The notes below the pieces were generated by a model. The model made no database searches, was not told the DNA's origin, and saw only the letters and a program-made list of their open reading frames with translations. The translations under genes and the position numbers were made by a program. This document shows positions 1-5,734 of a DNA stretch of 7,786 bases, one piece after another. This DNA comes from Flavobacteriaceae bacterium (GTDB lineage: Bacteria > Bacteroidota > Bacteroidia > Flavobacteriales > Flavobacteriaceae). Numbering within the stretch: position 1 is the first letter of the stretch; the number at the start of each line of letters is the position of its first letter. The stretch is from positions 1 to 7,786 of the forward strand of contig NZQO01000084.1 of the NCBI GenBank assembly GCA_002693605.1, written 5' to 3'.

Positions 1-1
1 A

Positions 2-73
2 CTTCGGAAGGAGAATAAGGGGGGCTTTTTCAACAAAGATCTTAGTAATGCATTTAAAAATGAACTAGTATGA
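2..73 (+). CDS. C-terminal tail of an unidentified protein (5' end outside window)
   Basis: The second reading frame is open from the window edge to a TGA at 71-73 and encodes 23 residues ending NAFKNELV. Its composition looks like ordinary coding sequence, and its stop overlaps the start codon of the next gene (ATGA, 70-73), the usual arrangement of translationally coupled operon genes. The other two forward frames close at 18 and 69. The fragment is too short to name a family. It could be chance, since 24 open codons are not strong evidence; the coupling overlap is the main reason to list it. Confidence 0.4.
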   Translation, partial: LRKENKGGFFNKDLSNAFKNELV

Positions 74-684
74 AAGAACTTCTCAAAAAATCTGTAGAGG
101 CAGCAATGTCTTATTCCGAATATATCCTTTTGTGCAGGCAATTGGTTGCCGAGGGTCGCACCACGGGCGAGCCTACTGCCGAACGAATAAATTTCACGAA
201 ATTAAATTTGAGTCGCACCAAAAGATTGGATAAACTGAGCTTTATACCCCAGCCCAAGCAGCAACTCTTCCAAAAGGATTGCGCACCCTGCTTTTGGTTG
301 GCAATTAGCGAGCCGTGGTGTGGCGATGCAGCGCAGACGCTTCCGTACCTCAACAAGTTGGCACAGCTTTCAAACTCCATCCAATTGGCCGTGGTATTGC
401 GCGATGAGCATCCTGAATTAATGGATGCATTTTTGACCGATGGTTCAAGGGGGATCCCCAAATTAATTATCCTTGACGAAGATTACGAGGTTCTGGGTAC
501 CTGGGGACCCCGGTCAAAGAACGCTACCCAATTGGTCGTAGATTATAAAGCGGAATACGGGATGATTGACGCGCGGTTCAAGGAAAATTTGCAAGTTTGG
601 TACAATCAGGATAAGGGTATGTCAATTATAGAAGATATTTCAGATTTAATGCGGGCCGTCTGCAATTCGGAAACAATAGTCTAA
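70..684 (+). CDS. Thioredoxin-family protein with WCGDAAQ motif
   Basis: This 204-residue cytoplasmic protein has a helical N-terminal region (about 1-65) followed by a thioredoxin-like domain (about 70-160). The active-site region reads SEPWCGDAAQ (W83, C84, G85, D86), and the cis-proline loop is GIPKLIIL (P130). The redox motif is therefore not CxxC: only C84 occupies the usual place, as is typical for this Bacteroidota group. Unusually, a separate CAPC pair (C71, C74) lies about ten residues earlier, in the strand leading to the active site. The start at 70 is preferred over the ATG at 106 because family members, as I recall them, begin with a similar short helix before the SYSEY-like segment, and it gives ATGA coupling to the upstream frame. 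No signal peptide is visible. The substrate is unknown; a general thiol or bacillithiol-type redox role is only a guess. Its stop overlaps that of the convergent gene by 4 bp. Confidence 0.8.
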   Translation: MKELLKKSVEAAMSYSEYILLCRQLVAEGRTTGEPTAERINFTKLNLSRTKRLDKLSFIPQPKQQLFQKDCAPCFWLAISEPWCGDAAQTLPYLNKLAQLSNSIQLAVVLRDEHPELMDAFLTDGSRGIPKLIILDEDYEVLGTWGPRSKNATQLVVDYKAEYGMIDARFKENLQVWYNQDKGMSIIEDISDLMRAVCNSETIV

Positions 685-1889
685 TTCGATTTTGATATCA
701 CATTTTGAAGAAACATCCAGCCAATGGCAAGCATTAGCAAACTACTGGCTACCCCCAGCCACAAATTTAGGTGAGGCAAGGGTGGAGCGTCGAAGGCCGC
801 AACGGCACCGCGGTAAAAAATAAGCACTTCGGTGGTTAGGAACGCACCCATGTATGCGACTGTGACATTTTTAGAAATAGTTGCCAATTTAAAGTGATTC
901 AAGAAGGCGAATATTCCCACCGACACGAATCCCAGAAACACCCAGTGGAGATAACTAATCACGAAATCAATATTACCCGATATGATCTGGGCCGGTGCCG
1001 GGAAAACTCCCATTACCTGTGCTATCAATTTTATGGCTAGGCAAATGGCTGCCAATTTTAAAAAATATTTGGTTGATGAAGGTAATCTTTTCGCCAGCGT
1101 AAATCGGTTATTGAGCACCTTGGCAAAGAGGAGCGTAAATGCCCCAATTTGAAGCACCCCCCCTAACGCGGCGAGTCCGTAGATGACGGGGTGAGGCTCC
1201 ATCCACAACAATGAGATAAAAAACGTGAGGATTACGCCAGCATTCAGGAGATTGTAAAATAGCCTGAAATTTTGCCTCGATAGGGTAACGCTCATACTTT
1301 CTAACAGGTAAAAGAACAAGGCGACGAGGGCTACCAAAAACCAACCGTTATACTGAAAATGGAGGTAAAAATAAATTGCATTCTTATACCAATGCGAATC
1401 GTTCCCCAGCGTCACCATAATTATTCCCAGTGCCCACGGGCCAATACTCGAAAGTACCATATACCAAAGGGCCGTGCGCAATAATATGTGCGAGGGCCTA
1501 TTGCGCTGAACCGCTGCGCTGTGTTTCAGAAATAGAAAGGTGAACACGTAAGACGTCAACAGGAAAAGGGTGGAAAACAGGATGGAGAACAGGGCATACC
1601 CCGTAAATGGGAACGAGATCAACATTCCTATAAGAGTGGTTTGGGTAGCCCAGAATAATATCCGGTATTTACGGCCCAGGTGTTTTTTTCGCAAAAACAG
1701 AAAGTACATCAGGGTGGTGAGGCCGGTATAGACCCACCCCAATAGGGCTATATGCGAATGGCCGTGTACGACAAATCTGTAGGTAATGGGCATGTCGAAT
1801 ACCGAAAATAGCCGAAGCGCTACCCCCAGTGCGGCAATAATCAAAAAATAACCCAATGCAATCTGGGCGTGCTTTTGAAGGAAAACCAT
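681..1889 (-). CDS. 12-helix membrane protein resembling heme-copper oxidase subunit I (possible NO/O2-related haem protein)
   Basis: This 402-residue protein is almost entirely hydrophobic, with about twelve predicted membrane helices (roughly 10-30, 44-66, 77-95, 97-120, 137-160, 172-196, 212-230, 236-256, 274-296, 308-332, 342-360, 374-396), the number expected of heme-copper oxidase subunit I. Histidines fall where oxidase ligands would: H42/H44/H46 (VHGHSHIALLGW) at the second helix, H177 (LHFQYNGW) in the sixth, H233 (EPHPVIY) before the eighth, and H315 (SYLHWVFLGF) in the tenth. The paired histidines of a copper-B site and the double histidine of the tenth helix are not evident, so oxygen or NO reductase activity is doubtful. 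It could be a haem-binding relative (oxidase-like or NnrS-like) acting as sensor or scavenger. It is transcribed away from the globin/hemerythrin group, with which it shares the divergent spacer. The start sits directly beside a 15-bp inverted repeat. Family assignment is by pattern only. Confidence 0.6.
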   Translation of the reverse strand: MVFLQKHAQIALGYFLIIAALGVALRLFSVFDMPITYRFVVHGHSHIALLGWVYTGLTTLMYFLFLRKKHLGRKYRILFWATQTTLIGMLISFPFTGYALFSILFSTLFLLTSYVFTFLFLKHSAAVQRNRPSHILLRTALWYMVLSSIGPWALGIIMVTLGNDSHWYKNAIYFYLHFQYNGWFLVALVALFFYLLESMSVTLSRQNFRLFYNLLNAGVILTFFISLLWMEPHPVIYGLAALGGVLQIGAFTLLFAKVLNNRFTLAKRLPSSTKYFLKLAAICLAIKLIAQVMGVFPAPAQIISGNIDFVISYLHWVFLGFVSVGIFAFLNHFKLATISKNVTVAYMGAFLTTEVLIFYRGAVAAFDAPPLPHLNLWLGVASSLLMLAIGWMFLQNVISKSN

Positions 1890-1903
1890 TGTAAAATTTA
1901 CAA
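1889..1903. promoter_or_regulatory. Perfect 7-1-7 inverted repeat beside the start of the oxidase-like gene
   Basis: TTGTAAA-A-TTTACAA is a perfect inverted repeat whose first base overlaps the start codon of the leftward gene (start codon complement at 1887-1889). An operator here would block translation initiation or early elongation of RNA polymerase, so a repressor site or an mRNA structure near the start is conceivable. The sequence is A/T rich, so a chance palindrome is quite possible. Confidence 0.25.
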
Positions 1904-1922
1904 ATTAATTCGGGAAGCACCG

Positions 1923-1930
1923 CAAAGATT
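1923..1930 (-). promoter_or_regulatory. Candidate -7 element for the oxidase-like gene
   Basis: Read on the minus strand this is AATCTTTG followed by C, five of six matches to the Bacteroidota -7 consensus TAnnTTTG, and 34-41 bp upstream of the start codon. No convincing -33 TTG is present at the usual 17-23 bp distance, so the assignment is weak. Confidence 0.3.
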
Positions 1931-1985
1931 CAAAAATGAATGTATATGTAGTATGATATTCCTCATTTAACGATTGAGTTTAAAT

Positions 1986-1999
1986 GTGCAATTTTGCAC
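1986..1999. promoter_or_regulatory. Perfect 6-2-6 palindrome upstream of the CoA-transferase gene
   Basis: GTGCAA-TT-TTGCAC is a perfect inverted repeat ending 30 bp before the start codon at 2030. Its right half contains CAATTTTGC, which resembles the Bacteroidota -7 element (TAnnTTTG, one mismatch), so the palindrome could be an operator overlapping the promoter. A TTG at 1974-1976 is too close to serve as a standard -33 element. Which protein would bind it is unknown. Confidence 0.35.
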
Positions 2000-2029
2000 C
2001 GTTGAAAATCCAATAGTAAAATCAAGTTT

Positions 2030-3313
2030 ATGAGCGATACCAGTTTATCGATAGTTTCTCCTCAAGAAGCGGTTTCCGTTGTGAAATCTGGCAACCGGGT
2101 CTTTTTCCAAGGAGCTGCCATGACGCCCAATTTGTTAATTGATACCTTATGTGAACGTTACGAAGAATTGTCTGATGTAGAAATAATGCAAATTCATACG
2201 CACGGGAACGCCCATTACCTACAAGCGCCTTACCATAACGCCTTTCACCTTAGCGCGTTCTTCGTGGGCGGCAATGTCAGAAAAGGCGTCCACACCCCCT
2301 ATGGCGATTACGTGCCCGTGTTCTTGAGCGAAATTCACTGGCTGTTTCGCAGAAATATCCTACCCATAGACGTAGCATTCATACAAGTGTCACCACCCGA
2401 TAAGCACGGTTATTGCTCTTTGGGCGCCTCGGTAGACATTACACTGCCGGCCATTTTAACCGCAAAGAAAGTCGTTGCCCAAGTGAACCCGAATGTCCCG
2501 CGCACCCATGGCGACGGGATTATACATATCAAAAATATACATGTTGCCGTTGAAATCAATGACCCTATACACGCTTCTAGTATGGAGACACCTACCCAGG
2601 TAGAAGCTACCATTGGCAAGCACGTGGCCGGATTGGTCGAGGACGGCGCAACCCTGCAAATGGGGATAGGAAATATTCCCAATGCTGTGCTGAATAACCT
2701 TTCCAACCACAAAAGGCTAGGCATTCATACCGAAATGTTCAGCGATGGTATCCTTCCCTTGGTAGAAAAAGGCGTTATTACCGGCGAGGATAAGCAGGTA
2801 AAGACCGGTAAAATTGTAACTTGCTTTGCCATGGGAACCCAAGCCCTATATGACTTCATTGACGATAACCCGTTGGTACATTTCAAGGAAGCAGGATATA
2901 CTAACGATACCGCAATTATTCGCCAAAACCCTAAGGTAACGGCAATTAATAGCGCCATAGAAATCGATTTGACCGGGCAGGTATGTGCAGATTCTATCGG
3001 CACGTATCAATATTCGGGAGTTGGAGGGCAAATGGACTTTATTCGCGGTGCCTCGCTATCGCCCGGCGGGAAGCCCATTATCGCCATGCCTTCCTTGACA
3101 ACCAAGGGAATTTCGAAAATCACTCCCTTTCTAAAGGAAGGTGCCAGCGTTACCACGACCCGGGCGCACGTACATTATGTCGTGACAGAGTATGGTGTTG
3201 TTAACCTGTTCGGAAAAGGGTTGGAACAGCGTGCCAAGGAGCTCATCTCCATCGCCCACCCAGACCATCGCGAAGCATTGCAGCGCGAGGCCCACAGGCG
3301 CTTTAAGAATTAG
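2030..3313 (+). CDS. Acetyl-CoA hydrolase / 4-hydroxybutyrate CoA-transferase family protein
   Basis: At 427 residues this matches the usual length of class I CoA-transferases of the acetyl-CoA hydrolase/4-hydroxybutyrate CoA-transferase group. These enzymes move CoA between acyl groups (for example acetyl-CoA and a short-chain acid) through a glutamyl-CoA intermediate. The N-terminal half (about 1-195) carries the first domain with SPPDKHGYCSLGASVD near 121-136. The second domain carries the catalytic glutamate in GIHTEMFSDG (E235), the family signature IGTYQYSGVGGQMDFIRGA (323-341), and the C-terminal VVTEYGVVNLFGKGLEQRA segment (384-402). All key elements are intact and there is no signal peptide, so it should be an active cytosolic enzyme. 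The acyl substrate cannot be read from sequence; acetate/propionate/butyrate exchange is likely. It precedes the globin gene by 67 bp and may be cotranscribed with it. Confidence 0.9.
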   Translation: MSDTSLSIVSPQEAVSVVKSGNRVFFQGAAMTPNLLIDTLCERYEELSDVEIMQIHTHGNAHYLQAPYHNAFHLSAFFVGGNVRKGVHTPYGDYVPVFLSEIHWLFRRNILPIDVAFIQVSPPDKHGYCSLGASVDITLPAILTAKKVVAQVNPNVPRTHGDGIIHIKNIHVAVEINDPIHASSMETPTQVEATIGKHVAGLVEDGATLQMGIGNIPNAVLNNLSNHKRLGIHTEMFSDGILPLVEKGVITGEDKQVKTGKIVTCFAMGTQALYDFIDDNPLVHFKEAGYTNDTAIIRQNPKVTAINSAIEIDLTGQVCADSIGTYQYSGVGGQMDFIRGASLSPGGKPIIAMPSLTTKGISKITPFLKEGASVTTTRAHVHYVVTEYGVVNLFGKGLEQRAKELISIAHPDHREALQREAHRRFKN

Positions 3314-3380
3314 ATAAAGAAGGAAATTAGTAGTTATCGTTGGGTTTGAAGTTTAATTTAAGAATTTTCGATATCACCAC

Positions 3381-3767
3381 ATGCAGCACGAAATAAGTAC
3401 TTTGCGGGATATTAAACTGTTAGTCGATTCGTTCTACGGAAAAATTCGCGAGGATGGCCTCTTGGGACCTATTTTCAATGGGGTTATTAAAGATAGGTGG
3501 CCGGAACATCTGGAGCGAATGTACACTTTTTGGCAAACTGTCTTACTGGGCGAGCATACCTATTATGGGAGCCCGTTTCCCCCACATGCCAAACTTCCCG
3601 TGAATAAGACACACTTTGATAGGTGGCTATTTCTCTTTTCCGAAACGGTGGACGAACATTTTACCGGGGAAAAGGCCGCGGAAGCCAAATGGCGCGCCGG
3701 CAAGATGGCCGAAATGTTCCAATTAAAGATTCAGCATTTGCAGAAAGACCAAACATCGCTAAAATAG
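3381..3767 (+). CDS. Group III truncated haemoglobin
   Basis: This 128-residue 2-on-2 globin is of normal length for group III. Compared from memory with Campylobacter Ctb, the proximal haem ligand corresponds to H69 in PPHAKLP, the B10 distal tyrosine to Y19 in DSFYGKIREDGLLGPIF, and the distal E7 histidine to H43 in WPEHLERMYTFW. The conserved tryptophan/phenylalanine segment HFDRWLFLF (78-86) is also present. Such globins bind O2, NO and sometimes sulfide in the cytoplasm, and Ctb is linked to the NO response. Here it sits next to a hemerythrin-domain gene whose best ATG (3773) lies 5 bp after the globin stop, and two genes before a Crp/Fnr regulator, which fits a NO/O2 role (inference). 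No strong Shine-Dalgarno sequence precedes the start. Confidence 0.9.
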   Translation: MQHEISTLRDIKLLVDSFYGKIREDGLLGPIFNGVIKDRWPEHLERMYTFWQTVLLGEHTYYGSPFPPHAKLPVNKTHFDRWLFLFSETVDEHFTGEKAAEAKWRAGKMAEMFQLKIQHLQKDQTSLK

Positions 3768-3772
3768 AACCT

Positions 3773-3808
3773 ATGGAAACAGACAAGCAGCACCCCCAAG
3801 CCCATTAA
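3773..3808 (+). other. Short ORF: out-of-frame N-terminus of the hemerythrin gene, or a leader peptide
   Basis: An ATG 5 bp after the globin stop opens an 11-codon frame, METDKQHPQAH, ending in TAA at 3806-3808. Adding one base in the reading step at the C5 run (3793-3797) joins METDKQHP to KPIKRH and then to the hemerythrin frame, giving an N-terminus like those I recall for flavobacterial hemerythrin proteins. It may therefore be the true start separated by a one-base insertion, a sequencing error, a +1 ribosomal frameshift site, or a small leader ORF translationally coupled to the GTG at 3816, which begins 7 bp after the stop. Confidence 0.5.
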
Positions 3809-3815
3809 GCGCCAC

Positions 3816-4250
3816 GTGGCCTTGCAGCCCCTTAGTCGCCAGCACCACTTTGGCTTGCTCTTCTCCTGGAAATTAAGGAAGGGGTTTGAACGTAATATCT
3901 CCATCAAGCGCCTTCAGGCGTTTCGCGATTGGTTCTTCGTAACCGAGATTCGGCCTCACTTCGAGGCAGAGGAGCGCTTTCTATTTCCGTTGCTAGAATC
4001 GGAGCATCCGTTGGTGCAGCGCGCGCTGGCCGACCACCGTACGCTTGAAACGCTCTTTACCACGACGACCGATGTGGAGCGAACCCTACGTGTATTGGAG
4101 CTTCAGCTAAAGGAGCACATCCGGTTCGAGGAAAGGGTTTTGTTCAATAAAATACAGGAGGTGGCGACCCCGGAGGAGCTCGAAAAGATCGAGCAAGTAC
4201 ACGCCAATGAACCAACTTCGGCCTATTATGTTGATCCTTTTTGGGAGTGA
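3816..4250 (+). CDS. Hemerythrin-domain protein (apparent frame break at N-terminus)
   Basis: The 144-residue frame encodes a four-helix hemerythrin-like domain that would bind a non-haem diiron centre. Candidate ligands counted from the GTG start are H10/H11 (SRQHHFG), H48 and E52 (RPHFEAEERFLFPLL), H74 (LADHRTLE), and H101 with E105/E106 (KEHIRFEERVLF). The full ligand set is present, so the domain should be functional even from GTG. Homology appears to extend upstream in the same frame (KPIKRH at 3798-3815), yet that frame has no ATG, GTG or TTG before the globin stop; the only ATG (3773) is in another frame and would need a +1 shift at 3793-3797 to give about 158 residues. GTG is the only conventional start in frame. 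Such proteins bind O2 or iron or help in NO stress; pairing with a globin supports ligand sensing or storage (inference). Confidence 0.8.
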   Translation: MALQPLSRQHHFGLLFSWKLRKGFERNISIKRLQAFRDWFFVTEIRPHFEAEERFLFPLLESEHPLVQRALADHRTLETLFTTTTDVERTLRVLELQLKEHIRFEERVLFNKIQEVATPEELEKIEQVHANEPTSAYYVDPFWE

Positions 4251-4276
4251 TATTATTTTCAAATGCTGGCTTAAAA

Positions 4277-4290
4277 AGGTACATTTACCT
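4277..4290. promoter_or_regulatory. Perfect 5-4-5 palindrome upstream of the Crp/Fnr gene
   Basis: AGGTA-CATT-TACCT is a perfect inverted repeat with the 5-4-5 geometry of Fnr-type operators, ending 16 bp before the start codon at 4307. A second short repeat, CCTA-AAA-TAGG (4288-4298), overlaps its right arm. Being so close to the start, it would suit autorepression. Its half-site differs from the GTAAC half-site near 6401, so the same protein need not bind both. Confidence 0.35.
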
Positions 4291-4306
4291 AAAATAGGCC
4301 TCTCTT

Positions 4307-4945
4307 ATGCGCGAGCTATTGCAACAACATTACGGCACGTTATTTGAACCCGAGTTACTCGATGAAATCGGAGCGGTGGGAACAATCAAAGAAGTAACCG
4401 AAGGCGATAAGCTAATCGAAATTGGCACCTACGTAAAATCCATGCCCCTTTTAATTGCCGGGGCCGTCAAGATTTTACGGGAAGACGAAGAAGGCAACGA
4501 ACTGTTGCTCTATTTTTTGGAACGGGGCGATACCTGCGCCATGACCCTTACCTGCTGTATGGGCCAGACTCGTAGCGAGGTTAGGGCCGTGGCCGAAATG
4601 GACACCCAACTTATTATGGTACCTATTGGAAAAATGGAGGAATGGACCGGTAAGTACAAGAGCTGGCGTAATTTCGTGTTCCAAAGTTACCACGACCGGC
4701 TTCAGGAAATGCTCGATACCATCGACAGCATCGCCTTTATGAAGATGGACGAACGGTTGCTGAAATTTCTTCGTAATAAGTCGAAAATCAACAATAGCGT
4801 TATCCTTCACACCACCCATCAGGAAATTGCCCACGAGTTAAATACCTCGCGCGTGGTGGTTTCCCGATTGTTGAAAAAACTAGAGAACTTGGGAAAGATA
4901 ACCCTTCACCGTAATAGTATCACGTTGGAAGGTGACCCAATCTAA
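4307..4945 (+). CDS. Crp/Fnr-family transcriptional regulator
   Basis: This 212-residue protein has an N-terminal cyclic-nucleotide-binding-type beta-roll (about 10-110), a long dimerisation helix (about 115-145) and a C-terminal winged helix-turn-helix (about 150-205). The HTH reads TTHQEIAHELNTSRVVVSRL, and the recognition helix keeps R182, S186 and R187 but has V183 where Crp and Fnr have a base-reading glutamate, so its operator is unlikely to be the classical TTGAT-N4-ATCAA or TGTGA-N6-TCACA. The four-cysteine N-terminal iron-sulfur arrangement of Fnr is missing. Instead the beta-roll has C77 and an adjacent pair C83-C84 (DTCAMTLTCCMGQ), which could respond to thiol oxidation, persulfide or NO, or bind metal or haem (inference). 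It lies between the globin/hemerythrin genes and the sulfur genes and probably controls one or both. Possible autoregulation is suggested by the palindrome just upstream. Confidence 0.9.
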   Translation: MRELLQQHYGTLFEPELLDEIGAVGTIKEVTEGDKLIEIGTYVKSMPLLIAGAVKILREDEEGNELLLYFLERGDTCAMTLTCCMGQTRSEVRAVAEMDTQLIMVPIGKMEEWTGKYKSWRNFVFQSYHDRLQEMLDTIDSIAFMKMDERLLKFLRNKSKINNSVILHTTHQEIAHELNTSRVVVSRLLKKLENLGKITLHRNSITLEGDPI

Positions 4946-5071
4946 AAGGGTTGTAAAAATGTTTAAATCGAATATTGGTTACATAGTTTTTAAACAGTAG
5001 AAATGTCGTTGCCAAAGCTGATGATTTTCTATTTAAATCCTATAGCTTTAAATTTCCATAAAATTCATGGT

Positions 5072-5446
5072 ATGAAGTATTTAATCGCAATAATTATAAG
5101 CATAAGTATTTTTGGAAGTGCCGCTTCGCAGTCTTCTGAAAATATCGAAGTCTTGGCCCCGCTTGTTTTTGAACGGCGCATTGAGGCCCAGGACGTGCAA
5201 TTGCTCGATGTGAGGACCCCGCAGGAATACGCCGCCGGGCACATTGTGGGCGCCAAGAATCTAGATTGGTTGCAACGTGATACGTTTGTCGAAAAAATTA
5301 AAAATCTGGCCAAGGACCGCCCGGTTTACCTGTATTGCCGCTCGGGCAATCGCAGTCAGCAAGCCGCCCAGTATCTCATTTCTGAAGGATTTGGGGAGGT
5401 AGTCGACCTACGTGGGGGGTATATGGCATGGCCAAAAAAACAATAA
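5072..5446 (+). CDS. Exported single-domain rhodanese-like sulfurtransferase
   Basis: From ATG 5072 the product is 124 residues: a short signal peptide (MKYLIAIIISISIFGSAAS, no lipobox cysteine, probable cleavage near residues 18-20) and one rhodanese domain. The domain shows LLDVRTPQEYAAGHIVGAKN (44-63) and the active-site loop YCRSGNRS with nucleophile C89, then the closing DLRGGYMAW. Rhodaneses carry sulfane sulfur as a cysteine persulfide; this one should act in the periplasm, on thiosulfate, polysulfide or protein persulfides. A longer in-frame start at 5003 exists but adds a non-conserved-looking 23-residue leader that would bury the signal peptide, so 5072 is preferred. It follows the Crp/Fnr gene by 126 bp and is directly followed by the metal-binding protein gene, suggesting an operon. 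Confidence 0.9.
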   Translation: MKYLIAIIISISIFGSAASQSSENIEVLAPLVFERRIEAQDVQLLDVRTPQEYAAGHIVGAKNLDWLQRDTFVEKIKNLAKDRPVYLYCRSGNRSQQAAQYLISEGFGEVVDLRGGYMAWPKKQ

Positions 5447-5448
5447 AC

Positions 5449-5718
5449 ATGGAACATAGTATAGAAATTCAAAACCTCAAATGTGGCGGCTGCGCCAATA
5501 CCATAGTAAATTCATTGGAAAAAATTCCATCTATTTCTAACGTGCAGGTGGATGTCGAGAATGCCACGGTACGTTTTACTGCAGAAACGGATTCCGATAG
5601 AATTTCCGCCGAAACAAAACTCGCCACGTTGGGCTACCCTCCAGTGGGGGCTGAAAACCCCGTGCTGGCTAAAACCAAGTCGTTTATAAGTTGTGCCACG
5701 GGACGATTTTCGAGATAA
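5449..5718 (+). CDS. Heavy-metal-associated (HMA) domain protein
   Basis: The preferred start, ATG 5449, lies two bases after the rhodanese stop and gives an 89-residue protein beginning MEHSIEIQNLKCGGCANTIV. An ATG at 5428 would overlap the rhodanese gene. The fold is the ferredoxin-like HMA domain with the metal-binding CGGC (C12, C15), as in copper chaperones and CopZ-like proteins, though the usual MxCxxC motif is shifted to LKCGGC. The C-terminal extension ends KSFISCATGRFSR, with a third cysteine (C82), a tail I associate with the flavobacterial version of this family. It should be cytoplasmic. Copper or zinc binding is likely, but its position among sulfur-handling genes also allows a role in thiol or persulfide relay; no neighbouring copper ATPase is present to settle this. 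Confidence 0.85.
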   Translation: MEHSIEIQNLKCGGCANTIVNSLEKIPSISNVQVDVENATVRFTAETDSDRISAETKLATLGYPPVGAENPVLAKTKSFISCATGRFSR

Positions 5719-5734
5719 CATAGTTTAGTTGAAA

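Noticed and set aside
111..461. Minus-strand ORF of 116 codons opposite the thioredoxin-family gene
   Set aside because: It is antisense to a gene with clear family motifs, and its composition is irregular, so it is a frame shadow.
1108..1344. Minus-strand ORF of 78 codons inside the membrane protein gene
   Set aside because: It lies wholly within a much longer, well-structured gene on the same strand in another frame and has no recognisable family features.
2410..3031. Several minus-strand ORFs opposite the CoA-transferase gene
   Set aside because: They mirror the codon pattern of a strongly supported gene and show no domain of their own.
4961..4995. GTTTAAA-N21-TTTAAAC inverted repeat and a lone GTTAC half-site (4978-4982) before the rhodanese gene
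   Set aside because: TTTAAA is itself a palindrome in A/T-rich DNA, and the GTTAC lacks its partner arm (CGAAT instead of GTAAC), so neither stands as an operator.
5003..5071. Upstream extension of the rhodanese gene to ATG 5003
   Set aside because: It would place 23 extra residues before a clear signal peptide starting at 5072.
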